Shown: piece by piece, positions 37,560-48,251 of the stretch | Layout: the number at the start of each line of letters is the position of its first letter | How positions within the stretch are numbered: the first letter of the stretch is position 1 | From: Chersky-840 sp963794615 | GTDB lineage: Bacteria > Actinomycetota > Acidimicrobiia > Acidimicrobiales > UBA8190 | DNA: 64,000 bases | Assembly (NCBI GenBank): GCA_963794615.1 | Contig: CAWCEP010000009.1 | Span: forward strand, 310,001-374,000 | Direction: 5' to 3' | The notes under the pieces: generated by a model | Told to the model about the DNA's origin: nothing | The model's database searches: none | Seen by the model: only the letters and a program-made list of their open reading frames with translations | Translations under genes and position numbers: made by a program

Positions 37560-39474
37560 GTGTGCGGCATCGCGGGCTGCTACCAGCAGCCCGACGGCGA
37601 GGCCCTGGCGAGGGTCATGAGCGACCGCATCGCTCACCGCGGCCCCGACGCCGAGGGGTTGTACCGGTTCGCGCCGGGTCAGCTCACGGTCGAGCTCGCC
37701 CATCGTCGCTTGTCGATCATCGACCTCAGTGCCGCCGCCGATCAGCCGTTCTCCAAGGACGGGCTCGTCCTCACCTATAACGGTGAGCTCTACAACTACC
37801 GGGAGCTGCGCGCCGAGCTGATGGCGGCCGGGGTGACGTTCATCACCGCGTCGGACACCGAGGTCGTGCTCGAGGCGTGGCGTCGCTGGGGCCCTGACGC
37901 GCTGCACGCGCTTTCGAGGCATGTTCGCCTTCGCCCTGTTCGACGAACGCAGTGCCCGCCTGGTGCTGGCGCGCGACCAGATGGGCATCAAGCCGCTGTA
38001 CTACCTGCGCCGAGGAGCGGGGCTCGTGTTCGCCTCCGAGCTCAAGGCCGTCGTCGCCGCGGTGGGCAAGGAGCTCGAGGTCGACAGGGCGTCGATGGTG
38101 GCGTCCATCCTCTACTACTGGGTGCCCGACCAACGGTGCTCGATCAAGGGCGTGGAGAAGCTGCCCCCCGGGACCTGGGCCGAGGTCGCGGCCGCGGGGA
38201 GACGTGGTGGTCCAGCCCCTACTGGCGTCTCGCCGAGGTCGCCGCCGAGGCGGCGTCGTCGGGACCGGTCGCCCTCGGGCCCGTCGTCGAACAGTCGGTC
38301 GCCGCCCACCTCGTCGCCGACGTGCCGGTGTCGAGCTTCCTGAGCGGTGGCCTCGACTCGAGCATCGTCACGGTCCTGGCCAAACGGGACGAATCGCGAC
38401 ATCGACGCCTACACGATCAGGTTCCGGGCCGAGGACCAGCGTCTCGAGGCCATGCCCGACGATGCCGTGTACGCCCGCAAGGTGGCCACGCAGTTCGGGA
38501 TCACGCTGCACGAGATCGAGATCGCCCCGCAGATCGTCGACCTCCTGCCCCGCATCGTCGACATCCTCGACGAGCCCATCGGCGATCCCGCCGCCATCAA
38601 CACCCTGCTCATGTGCGAGGCGGCGCGCCGGGCGGGGGTGAAGGTCCTGCTGTCGGGCATGGGGGCCGACGAGCTCTTCGGTGGGTACCGCAAGCACCTG
38701 GCCTGTGTCATGGCGGGCCGGTACCAGCAGCTGCCCGGCCCCGTGACCGCCGCCGCCCGCCACACCGTCGGACGCCTGCCGGTGACCGCCGGGGGGCGCG
38801 GGCTGCGCTACGCCCGTTGGGCCAAGCGGTTCCTCACCTTCGCCGGCCCTCCCCGAGGAGGCCGCCTTCCGGCGCAGCTACACGCTCTATGACCGCGACG
38901 AGCTGGCCGGCCTCGTGAGCAGCGACTGCGAGGACGACGTCGACGCCATCGTCGAGGAGCACCGCCAGGTCTACGAGGACAACGCCATGCCCGATCACGT
39001 GAACCGAATGTGCCTGGCCGACGCGCGCCTGTTCCTCCCCGGGCTCAACCTGACCTACACCGACCGCGCCAGCATGGCGGCCTCCACCGAGGTCCGCGTC
39101 CCCTTCGTCGACCCCGAGGTCGTGCGGGCCGCTTTTTCGCTCCCGGGGTCGGCCAAAGTGCACGGGCGCAAGGGCAAGGTGGCCTTGAAGGAGGCGGCCG
39201 AGGCGTGGCTCCCTCAGGAGATCGTGCACCGGCCCAAGGCGTCGTTCAGCGCCCCCCTGCGGGCCTGGATGGCCCACGACCTGCGCGAGGTGGTGGATGA
39301 CTGCTTGTCTCGGGCGAGATGGTGAACTCGGGGTTTCTCCGCCGCGACGCCGTGCGACGGCTCGTCGACGACGAGCGGACCGGTCGCGAGGACAGGTCCA
39401 AGCAGATCTGGCAGTTGCTCACCATGGAACTATGGCTTCGCAACGCCGAGGCCGCAGGGTGTACCGCGAGTTGA
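37560..39474 (+). CDS. asnB: Asparagine synthetase (glutamine-hydrolysing), frameshifted
   Basis: The GTG at 37560 is followed directly by the Cys (CGIAGCYQQPDG), the N-terminal nucleophile of class II glutamine amidotransferases, so this start is certain. Then HRGPDAEGLYRFAPG, VLTYNGELYNYRELRAEL, LVLARDQMGIKPLYYL and the ATP-binding SFLSGGLDSSIVT, and the later GMGADELFGGYRKH. Both active sites are intact. Frame changes near 37918, 38210, 38400, 38850 and 39325 are needed; corrected length about 635 residues. In polysaccharide clusters such enzymes often amidate uronic acids rather than make free asparagine. Confidence 0.87.
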
Positions 39475-39484
39475 GCGGAGTGCG

Positions 39485-41684
39485 ATGAAACAGGTTGCCC
39501 AGAACTACAAGTCCGGCGAGCTCACGGTGCTCGACGTGCCGGCGCCGGTGTGCCGCCCCAGGGGTGTCCTCGTGCGGTCGCTGTACTCGCTCATCTCGAC
39601 CGGCACCGAGGTGATGAAGGTCCAGGAGGCCAAACTGTCGCTGGCCGGCAAGGCCCGGGCCCGGCCCGAGCAGGTCCGCCAGGTCCTCGACACCGTCGCC
39701 CAGCAGGGACCGGTCGCCACCTACAAGAAGGTCATGAACCGGCTCGACTCCTACACGCCGCTCGGCTACTCGCTGTGCGGCGTGGTCATCGACGTGGGAG
39801 CCGGCGCCGAGGAGTTCGCCGTGGGCCAGGTGGTGGCGTGTGCCGGCAACGAGCACGCCCTGCACGCCGAGGTCAACTGGGTCCCGGTCAACCTCTGTGT
39901 GGCCGTCCCCGAGGGTGTGGCCCCGCAAGAGGCGGCCTTCGCCACCGTGGGTGCCATCGCCATGCACGGGGTGCGGCGCGCCGAGGTGCAGCTGGGTGAG
40001 TACGGCCTGCGTGGTCGGGCTCGGTCTGGTGGGCCAGCTCGTGGTCCAGCTCCTGGTGGCGTCGGGTGCGGTCGTGGTGGGTCTCGACACCGTGGAGGAG
40101 CGGTGCCGGCTGGCGGAGCAATGCGGGGGCCCTCGCCTGTGACGCCCCCGACGCCGAGGGGCTCGACCGGATCGAGCGGGTGCTGCGCGGGGTCGCGGGT
40201 GGGGCGGGCGCAGACCACATCCTGCTGGCAGCCGGGGGGTCGTCCAACGGGCCTGTCGAGGCCGCGGCCCGCCTGGCCCGGGACCGGGCTCGAGTCGTCG
40301 ACATCGGCAAGCTGCGATTGGACCTGCCCTGGAACGCCTATTACGACAAGGAGCTCGACGTCCGGTTCTCCCGGTCTTACGGTCCCGGGCGCTACGACGA
40401 CCGCTACGAGCTCGAGGGCATCGACTACCCGGTGGGCTATGTCCGCTGGACCGAACGCCGCAATCTGGCGTGCTTCGTCGATCTCGTGGCCCGCGGCTCC
40501 CTCACCATCGGGTCCCTCGTGTCGGGCACCTTCCCCGTCGAGGACGCCGTGTCCGTCTACGACCGCCTGAGCTCGGGGTCGCTGCCCGGCGTGGGCTTCC
40601 TCTTCGAGTACCCCCATGGCACCGACGGCGCGCCGACGACGCCGCACCCATCCGACGACCGTGGCGCGTCGGTGGTCAGCGCGCCGCGGACCCCAGCACC
40701 GGCACCCCACCCCGACTCCCGGGCGCCAAGGTGCGACTGGGCTTCGTGGGCGCGGGCAACTATGCGTCGTCGATCGCTGCTCCCGCACCTCGCCGCCGAC
40801 GAGGACATCGAGCTTCGTCACGTCGCCACCACCCGGTCTCTCACCGCCGTCAACGCCCAGCGTCGATTCGGGTTCACGACGATGAGCACCGACGCCGAGG
40901 CCGTCTTCGCCGACGAAACGGTCGACGCCGTCTTCGTCGTGACCCGTCATCACTCGCACGCCGATCTGACGTGTCGGGCCCTCGCCGCGGGCAAGGCGGT
41001 GTTCGTGGAGAAGCCCCTGGCGTTGTCGTCCGACGAGCTGGCCCGTGTGGTCGAGGTCGTGCGCGAAACGGGGAACGACCGCCTCACGGTGGGGTTCAAT
41101 CGCCGCTTCGCGCCCCTGCTGGTCGATCTCCGCCAGCGCTTCGGCCCCCCCGGCGGTGGAGCGATGCTCCGGTACTCGGTCAACGCCGGCGAGCTCGGCG
41201 GACGGAGCTGGTACGCGGACGAGAAGCTCGAGGGCTCGCGCTTCACCGGCGAGGGCGGCCACTTCATCGACACGGTGAGCTGGTGGCTCGACGCCCGCCC
41301 CACCGAGGTGTCGGCCATGGCGGGGCGCGACCCGTCGGACCTCCAGGTCACCATCCGGTTCGACGACGCGTCGATCGCCACCATCTCGTACGTGACGGTG
41401 GGCAACGCCCGCTACCCGAAGGAGATCTTCGATGCCGCCTCGGGGGGCGCAGCGCCCGCTTGGACAATTTCCGGCAGACGTCGTTGTGGAGCGGGCGACG
41501 CCGGTCCGTGCGCCGGGCCCGCGGGGCGGTCGACAAGGGCCAGAGCCACCAGATCGGCGCCTTCCTGACGGCCGTGCGCACGGGGGGTCCCATGCCCATC
41601 GCCCTCGGCTCGCTGCTCGACACGACCAACGCCACCTTGGCGGTCACGCGCAGCGTCTCGAGCGGCCGACCCGAAACGTTGTGA
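39485..41684 (+). CDS. Bi-domain oxidoreductase: zinc alcohol dehydrogenase + Gfo/Idh/MocA
   Basis: About 730 residues in two enzymes fused. N-terminal MDR domain: YSLISTGTEVMKVQEA, LGYSLCGVVIDVGAGAEEF, AGNEHALHAEVN and the Rossmann loop VVGLGLVGQLVVQLL (GxGxxG). C-terminal Gfo/Idh/MocA domain: RLGFVGAGNYASSIAAP, HADLTCRALAAGKAVFVEKP (EKP motif) and EGGHFIDTVSWWLDARPTE. Frame changes near 40010, 40130, 40735, 40790 and 41440. This fusion is found in EPS and lipopolysaccharide clusters next to asparagine synthetase and heparinase genes; it likely oxidises and reduces a nucleotide or polymer-linked sugar acid. It overlaps the next gene by 4 bases. Confidence 0.86.
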
Positions 41685-43722
41685 ACCTCGCCCGGCCGCA
41701 GTGGTACCTGCGGCGTCTGCGCGCCATGTCTGCGCAGGAGGTGGCCTGGCGTGCGCACGACAAAGCCCTGCACTGGGGATGGTCCCGACGCCAGGTGCGC
41801 CCCGGGGAGTCGTTCGCGACCGCGGCGCGTCGCGTGGGCCCGGGCTTTTCGAACGTGCTGCCGGCGGGGACGGCGCAGGCCATACCCGCTCCGGTCTCGC
41901 TCGCTCTGGTCGAGGCGGCCGATCGGTTGGTGCAGGGACGGGGGGAGATCCTGGGGGTGATGCGTTCCGACCTGGCCGCGCCGGACTGGTTCGCCGATCC
42001 CGTCACGGGCCGGCGGGCCCCGCAGGACCGTTACGCGTTCCGGATCGATCATCGCTCCGCCACCGAGACCGGGAACGTGAAGCAACTGTGGGAGCTGTCG
42101 CGCCTCCAGCACGTCACGGTGTTGGCGGGAGCCCGTTTCGTGACCGGCGACGACGCCTATGCCGAGGCCGCCGCCACCCAGCTCGAGTCGTGGTGGCGGG
42201 AGAACCCGTTTCTGTCCGGGGTCCACTGGACGAGCGGGATCGAGGTCGGGCTGCGGCTCATCACCTGGGTGTGGGCCCGGCGCCTGCTCGAGGGGTGGCC
42301 GGGGGCCGCCGTCCTGTTCGAGGACAACCCGGTGGCCGTGGCCCAGGTCTCGTGGCACCAGCAGTACCTCGCCGCGCTGCGCAGCCGGGGATCGTCGGCC
42401 AACAACCACGTGATCGCCGAAGCGGCGGGACAGGTGGTGGCCAGTTGCGCCTTTCCGTGGTTCGCGTCGAGCGCCCGCTGGCGCCGTCAGGCCACGGCGC
42501 TGCTCGAGGAGGAATTGGCGCGCAATACCTTCGGCACCGGCCTGAACCGGGAACAGGCCAGCGACTATCACGCCTTTGTCACCGAGCTCGGTCTGATCGC
42601 CGGCGCCGAGGCCGCCGCCGCCGGGCATCCCCTCAGTGCGCCCGCCTGGGAGAGGCTGGGCTCGATGGTCGACGCCGCCGCCGCCATCCTCGACGAGACG
42701 CGACGCGCCCCGCGCCAAGGTGACAGCGACGAGGGCCGGGCCGTCGTCCTCGACCCTCCCGACGCCAACCGCTGGGACACCGTGCTCGGCACGGGCGCTG
42801 CCCTCTTCGGGTCGCAACCGTGGTGGCCACCCCCGTCCGCCGGCGTCACGAGCACGGTGGTGGGAGCCCTCGTCGGCCGCCGACCTCTGGCCGCGCCGCG
42901 GCCGTCGCGGCGGCCGTCGCATTTTGCCGACGCCGGTCTCACCATCCTTCGCACCGCACCGGGGACCGAGCCCGAGATCTGGTGCCGGTGCGACGGGGGA
43001 CCGCACGGGTTCCTGTCGATCGCCGGCCACGCCCACGCCGACGCCCTGTCGGTCGAGGTGAGGCTGGGCGGGGTGGACGTCCTCGCCGACCCGGGCACGT
43101 ACTGCTACCACGGCGAACCGCAGTGGCGGCAGTACTTCCGCTCCACCCTGGGACACAACACCGTGGAAGTGGGGGGCCAGGACCAGTCCCAGTCCGGCGG
43201 GCCCTTCCTCTGGCTCCGCCACGCCCACGGTGCCGGCGTCCAGGTCTCGGACGGAGGGGCGGACGGTGCGGGGGGCGGTGCGCCGGCGCTGCGCCCGACA
43301 CCTGGTCGGCCGAGCACCACGGCTACTCGGTGCTCGACCCCCCCGTCGTGCACCAACGCCGGGTGCATCTCGACGGGGAAGCGCGTCGCATCGAGATCAT
43401 CGACCGCATCGCCACCACCGGCCGTCACCGGGTCCGGATGGCCTGGCACCTGGGGCCCACCGTCCAGGTCGATCTCGAGGGGGCGGTGGCCCGGCTCCGG
43501 TGGCCGGCCCCGGCCGGCGAGGCCGGGGCCACCCTGGCCTTGGCCGAGGGCTTGTCCTGGGTGGCCCACCGGGGGGAGTCCCACCCCGTGCTGGGCTGGT
43601 ACTCCGACCGCTTCGGGGTGAAGGAGCCCGCCACGACGCTGGTGGGTGCCGGGCAATGCGAGCCGGGCGAGCTGGAGCTGCGCACCACGCTCGATTTCGG
43701 TCCCGGGCTCCCTCTCCGGTGA
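41681..43722 (+). CDS. Heparinase II/III family polysaccharide lyase, frameshifted near C-terminus
   Basis: Start GTG at 41681 overlaps the previous stop (GTGA). N-terminal alpha/alpha toroid part: VNLARPQWYLRRLRAMSAQE, KQLWELSRLQHVTVLAGARF, RGSSANNHVIAEAAGQVVAS and GLNREQASDYHAFVTELGLI, where Asn, Tyr and His match the lyase active site. The C-terminal beta-sandwich has GFLSIAGHAHADALSVEV (conserved His) and GHNTVEVGGQDQ. One frame change near 43275 leads to the end at 43722. About 680 residues. No signal peptide, so it may act inside the cell or be non-classically placed. Likely role: editing or cleavage of a uronate-containing polymer. Confidence 0.88.
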
Positions 43723-43927
43723 CCGGCCCCCGGGCCCGCACTTCGGGGTCCGAGGGCCGAAATCAATCGGAGAATGTTGGGATTCCGACCCCCAGTTGGA
43801 ATAGCAGGTCGTGGTAGCCTGACTACTGGCTGCGCGAACGGTGTGGGTACCCGCGCGAACGCTGCGGGCACCCGAAGTCGATGGTGCCAGCGCCAACAGG
43901 AACGGTCGCTGGTTCGGAGGAGATGGG

Positions 43928-45448
43928 GTGGAGGAGCAGGCACTCAACGCGCGGGAGTGGCTGAGCGCCCTCTTCCGCCACAAATTCATCATCCTGACCT
44001 TCGTCCTCGTGGGCGTCTGCGCCGGCGTCGGTTATGCCGTCGCCGTCCCCGGGCTCTACACGTCGAAGGCGCTCGTCCTGCTCCCGCCCTCGTCGCTCAA
44101 CTCCAACGGCCAGCCCACGAGGGATATCGGCACCCAGGCGCAGATCGCCATGAGCCCCGGCATCGTCGACCAGGCCGGCGAACAACTGAGGCCGCCCCTG
44201 GGGTTCGCGGTGCTCCAGCATCGGATCGTGGTCACGGGCCTGACCAGTGACATCCTCCAGATCACGGCCAAGGGCGTCACCGGCCGCCAGGCTCAGCAGT
44301 TGGCCAACGGTGTCGCCACCGCCTTCGTCGCCTACACCACCCAGACGGCAGCCGCCATCCCGGGTGTCACCGCCGCACTGCGCAACGAGGCCGCCCAGAT
44401 CCAACGCCAGATCTCCGACCTCCAGCAGGAGATCAACACCACGACGGCGACGATCCACAGCGACGGAGCCACGTCGACCAAGGCGCAGAGCCAGATCGCG
44501 CTCCTCTCGACGCTCGAGCAGCAGCAGCAGAGCGCAAACCTGCAACTCGACAGCGTGAACAGCCAGATCGCCCAGGCCAAGTTGAACGCGGCCGGCGGTG
44601 GGACCGGGACCGCCATTCTCGACAAGGCCGCATCCGGCACACCACCGTCGCATCTGCGTCCGGTCCTCTACGGCATCCTCGGGCTGTTGGCCGGCATCCT
44701 CGTCGGCGGACTGGGGGCGATGCGGGCCATCCGCGGCGATCGCAGGCTGCGCCGGCGCGACGACATGGCCGAGGTGGTGGGAGCGCCCGTCCTCGCCTCC
44801 CTGTCGTTGAGGCCCCTCGACCAGAGCGTGCAGTGGGTCGATCTGCTCGTGCGGTGGGAGCCGACCGTCGAAGACGGCTGGACCACGCGCAAGATGCTGC
44901 GTCGATCGGGCGACGCCGCGTCGGTGTCCGATGTCACCGTGGTGGCGCTCGCCTGGGACCAGGCCGCCCTGGCGGTGGCCCCCCATCTGGCCGCGAGTGC
45001 CGCCGCGCTCGGGATCCCCACCACGTTCGTGGAGGACAGCGAGCACGAGTCGAGCCTGAGCCTACGCAGGGCCACGGCGGTCCTCGCCTCGGAGGCAGGC
45101 CCGACGCGGGCCGGGCTCAAGGTGTTCAGCGCCGAACAGCCCCCGGCGTCACCCTCGACGGGCCTCGTCGTCAACGCGGTGGTCCTTGATCCGCGCGACC
45201 CGCTGTGGCCCCTCACGAGTCGTTCGACCACCACGTGGCTGGCGGTGTCATCGGGGTTCGCCACCGCCGCGGACCTGGCCCGGGTGTCGGTCGCGGCGGC
45301 AGACAGCACGCAGACCATCTCGGGCATCGTGGTCGTGAACGCGGACCACGCCGACCCCACCACGGGTCGCTTTCCCACCCCGACGGTCGAAGCCGGGCCT
45401 TTCGCGAACGGGCACGTCAACGGCAAGGTCCAAGGGGTCACGCGATGA
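43928..45448 (+). CDS. Wzz-like chain-length protein with degenerate ATPase-like domain (copy 1)
   Basis: The GTG at 43928 follows GGAGGAG. An intact 506-residue protein. TM1 is FIILTFVLVGVCAGVGYAV; a periplasmic part (~residues 45-220) with coiled-coil runs (IQRQISDLQQEINTTTATI, LSTLEQQQQSANLQLDSV) and TM2 LYGILGLLAGILVGGLGAM. The cytoplasmic C-terminal ~250 residues have the shape of a bacterial tyrosine kinase P-loop domain (VTVVALAWDQAALAVAPHLA), but the Walker A GKS/T is missing. It probably sets polymer length with the next gene. Starts after a 205-base gap that likely holds a promoter. Confidence 0.84.
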   Translation: MEEQALNAREWLSALFRHKFIILTFVLVGVCAGVGYAVAVPGLYTSKALVLLPPSSLNSNGQPTRDIGTQAQIAMSPGIVDQAGEQLRPPLGFAVLQHRIVVTGLTSDILQITAKGVTGRQAQQLANGVATAFVAYTTQTAAAIPGVTAALRNEAAQIQRQISDLQQEINTTTATIHSDGATSTKAQSQIALLSTLEQQQQSANLQLDSVNSQIAQAKLNAAGGGTGTAILDKAASGTPPSHLRPVLYGILGLLAGILVGGLGAMRAIRGDRRLRRRDDMAEVVGAPVLASLSLRPLDQSVQWVDLLVRWEPTVEDGWTTRKMLRRSGDAASVSDVTVVALAWDQAALAVAPHLAASAAALGIPTTFVEDSEHESSLSLRRATAVLASEAGPTRAGLKVFSAEQPPASPSTGLVVNAVVLDPRDPLWPLTSRSTTTWLAVSSGFATAADLARVSVAAADSTQTISGIVVVNADHADPTTGRFPTPTVEAGPFANGHVNGKVQGVTR

Positions 45449-47031
45449 CGGTCGAACACTCGAATCCCCCCAGCGCGGCGACGCAAGAAGCGTCCGCAGA
45501 GGCGCCGGCATCGACGGAATTCGCGGGGCAATTCGTCAGTCTGCGCGTGCTGTTCGGGGCGGTGCGACGGAGCTACCGCATGTGGATGACGTTGATGGCT
45601 GTGGGGCTGGTGGCAGGCCTGGGGCTCGGCTACGTGAAGACGCCGGCCAATTCGGCGACGACCAAGCTCCTTCTCTCTCACGCCGGACAAGTCAGTTCCG
45701 CCGACGCCATGTCGACCGACGTGGCCCTGCTGCAGACCGAGGAGGTCGCGCAGCAGGTCATCAACCGACTGCACCTCCACCAATCGGTCCAGTCCTTCCT
45801 GTCCCAGTACACGGCGACGTCGCTCAGCACCCAGATCGCGGTGATCACGGTGTCGGCGCCGTCAGGCTCCGAGGCCGTGCACCGGGCCAATGCGCTCGCC
45901 AGCGTCTTCCTGACCTTCCGGGCCGAGCAGTACAACCGTCAGAACCAGGCGGCGGTGTCCGCCCTCGACACCCAGCAGCAGAGCCTCACCGCCGAGATCA
46001 ACCAGCTGACGACCGAGATCGCCCAGGCCCCGTCGGGCTCGGCCTCCGCGGCGGGCACGGCCTCGCTGGCGACGCTGCAGTCGGAGCAGAACCAGGCCAT
46101 CGCCCAACAAGCGCAGATCGAGCAGGACATCCAGAGCGACAACCTCAACACCACCACCGAGATCCAGGCCTCGAGCGTCCTCGCGCCGGCCGTGGTGAAC
46201 CCCCACTCCCATGTGAGGAAGTTGCTCACCGACGCCCTCTTGGGCCTCCTCGTCGGCGGGGGGGTGGGCATCGTCGTCGTGGTGCTGTGGGCGGCGGTGA
46301 CTGATCGGGTCCGCCGCCGTGAGGACTTCGTCGACGCCCTCGGAGCTCCCGTCGAGCTCAATCTGGCTCCGTTCCACCGTCCCCGCATCGACGCCGTGCG
46401 CCGGCTCCGGCGTCGCGTCGATCGACCCCGTGACGACACCGTGGTCCTCGCCCGCCATCTCCGGGCCAAGATGGGTGGCAGCCAGTCGAGCCTGGCCGTC
46501 GTCCCGATCGACAGCGTGGAGGCGGCGTCGCTGGCGGTGGCGTATTGCGCCCACGAGTTGACGCGCGAGGGGAGAGAGGTCCTCGTGGTCGACCTGAGCT
46601 CCGATGGTCTGTTGTCGAGGATCCTCGGGCTTCGGGGAGGTCCCCGCCCCGCGTCCCCCGACGACAACGGCAAGTCGGCCGTGCGCGTCTACGGGCCCAG
46701 CGCCGACGGCTGGTCCGAGGCAAGTGCTCCTCGGGGCGGCTTCGTGCTCGTCCTGGCCACGTTGGACCCCGTGCTCGGCGCCGAGCATCTCCTGCCCTGG
46801 GCGCACCAGGCGGTGGCGGTGGTGACCGCCGGGCGTTCTCGCCCCGACAAGGTGCGAGCCAACGCCGAGCTCTTGCGCGCCGCGGGGCTGCGGTTGGACT
46901 CCGCGGTCCTCGTCGGAGCCGATCCCGACGACTACAGCCTGGGCCGGCGGAGCTGGACGACCTGGCCGATGTCGGACCACCGTCTGCGCGACCTGTCCGC
47001 CGAGCCGGTGAAGTCCTGGCATCAGTCGTGA
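45445..47031 (+). CDS. Wzz-like chain-length protein with degenerate ATPase-like domain (copy 2)
   Basis: ATG at 45445 overlaps the previous stop (ATGA). An intact 528-residue protein with the same plan: TM1 MTLMAVGLVAGLGLGYV, a periplasmic coiled-coil region (VSALDTQQQSLTAEINQLTT), TM2 LLGLLVGGGVGIVVVVLWA, then a cytoplasmic domain with SLAVVPIDSVEAASLAVAYC and VLVVDLSSDGLLSRILG. The VLVVDL strand resembles Walker A' of BY-kinases, but no P-loop Lys is present, and no C-terminal Tyr cluster is seen. Two such proteins in a row suggest they work as a pair. Confidence 0.82.
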   Translation: MTVEHSNPPSAATQEASAEAPASTEFAGQFVSLRVLFGAVRRSYRMWMTLMAVGLVAGLGLGYVKTPANSATTKLLLSHAGQVSSADAMSTDVALLQTEEVAQQVINRLHLHQSVQSFLSQYTATSLSTQIAVITVSAPSGSEAVHRANALASVFLTFRAEQYNRQNQAAVSALDTQQQSLTAEINQLTTEIAQAPSGSASAAGTASLATLQSEQNQAIAQQAQIEQDIQSDNLNTTTEIQASSVLAPAVVNPHSHVRKLLTDALLGLLVGGGVGIVVVVLWAAVTDRVRRREDFVDALGAPVELNLAPFHRPRIDAVRRLRRRVDRPRDDTVVLARHLRAKMGGSQSSLAVVPIDSVEAASLAVAYCAHELTREGREVLVVDLSSDGLLSRILGLRGGPRPASPDDNGKSAVRVYGPSADGWSEASAPRGGFVLVLATLDPVLGAEHLLPWAHQAVAVVTAGRSRPDKVRANAELLRAAGLRLDSAVLVGADPDDYSLGRRSWTTWPMSDHRLRDLSAEPVKSWHQS

Positions 47032-48251
47032 GCACCACCGATCTCGATCTGCACCTCAGTGCGGATCCGAGCGTGGACGGCTCGGTCCGTCGGCGCATCG
47101 CATGGATCTGGGCGCTGCTGTTCCTCAACGTCTTGTCGTACGCCAAACTGCCCATGGTCGTGCCGATCCCCTCGGTGTTGGGCAAGCTCATCACCCAGGG
47201 TGCGCTGTGGCTGGCCCTGCTCCTGGCCCTGATGGTGAACCGACGCGGGATGATCCGCCCCAACCTCTACCTGTTCCTGGGCACGGCACTGGGGATCATG
47301 TCGCTCATCGTGAGTCTCGAGTCCCTCCATCTCGGCACGGCGTACCGCGGCGTCCGGCTCATCGGGTTCCTCGCCACCTTGTGGCTCCTCACGCCGTGGT
47401 TCGGGCGCCGTGACCTCTTGCTCGTGCGCTGTCACCTGCGTTGCCTGATGGGGGTCCTGGGCCTGGCCGTGGTGGGCGCGATCATCGCTCCCTCCAAGGC
47501 GTTCACGGCCGGTCGCCTCGGGGGCGTGGTGTGGCCGATCCCGGCCACCCAGTTGGCGCACTACGCGGCGATCGCCACCGGCATCGGGGCGATCCTGTGG
47601 ATGTCGGGGCTGCTCCGCCGCAATGTGGCCATCGGGCTGGTCGGCTTCGGAGTGCTTGTCGTCGTCCTCACCCACACCCGCACCGCCTTGCTGGCGTTGA
47701 TCGTGGCCGTCCTCGTGGCCTCCGCCAGCCTCTTCTTCGCCCGCCGTCGGGTCAGAAAGACCCTCGTCATCGGCCTGGCCGTGGTGGTGATCGGTGGCGC
47801 CGCGGCCTTCCCGCTGGTGTCGCACTGGTTGCTCCGGGGCGAATCGACCACCCTGTTCACCCATTTGAGCGGCCGCACCGTGGTCTGGCACGACCTCGTG
47901 AACGCTCCCCGCACAAAGGTCCAGATGGCCTTCGGCACCGGGCTCTCCAATGACTCCTTCCAGGGCTTGTCCATCGACGACAGCTGGCTGGCGATCTACC
48001 AGAACCAAGGACTGGTCGGCGACGCCCTGGCGGGCCTGTTCCTGATCGGGCTCCTCTTCACGGCGTTGACGCGACCCCGGGGGGCCCCTCGTGCCCTCGC
48101 CCTGTTCCTGTTGACGTACTGCATCTTCGCCTCGTACACCGAGGTCGGACTGGGCGACGCGTCGACGTACCTCCTCGACCTCACCGTCGCCGCCTCGCTG
48201 CTCATGTACCCGGCAACCCGCCGAAAGCGCGTCCCCGCCCTGTCCCCGTGA
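47028..48251 (+). CDS. O-antigen ligase/polymerase-like membrane protein
   Basis: GTG at 47028 overlaps the previous stop (GTGA). An intact 407-residue protein with ten or eleven membrane helices (LGKLITQGALWLALLLALMV, LVLVRCHLRCLMGVLGLAVV-like segments, LLALIVAVLVASASLFFA). A long outside loop after about residue 270 carries SGRTVVWHDLVNAP and FGTGLSNDSFQGLSIDDSWL, the typical position of the Wzy/WaaL active loop. It probably links repeat units or attaches the polymer; the sequence does not say which. It is coupled to the next glycosyltransferase by overlap. Confidence 0.83.
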   Translation: MSTTDLDLHLSADPSVDGSVRRRIAWIWALLFLNVLSYAKLPMVVPIPSVLGKLITQGALWLALLLALMVNRRGMIRPNLYLFLGTALGIMSLIVSLESLHLGTAYRGVRLIGFLATLWLLTPWFGRRDLLLVRCHLRCLMGVLGLAVVGAIIAPSKAFTAGRLGGVVWPIPATQLAHYAAIATGIGAILWMSGLLRRNVAIGLVGFGVLVVVLTHTRTALLALIVAVLVASASLFFARRRVRKTLVIGLAVVVIGGAAAFPLVSHWLLRGESTTLFTHLSGRTVVWHDLVNAPRTKVQMAFGTGLSNDSFQGLSIDDSWLAIYQNQGLVGDALAGLFLIGLLFTALTRPRGAPRALALFLLTYCIFASYTEVGLGDASTYLLDLTVAASLLMYPATRRKRVPALSP

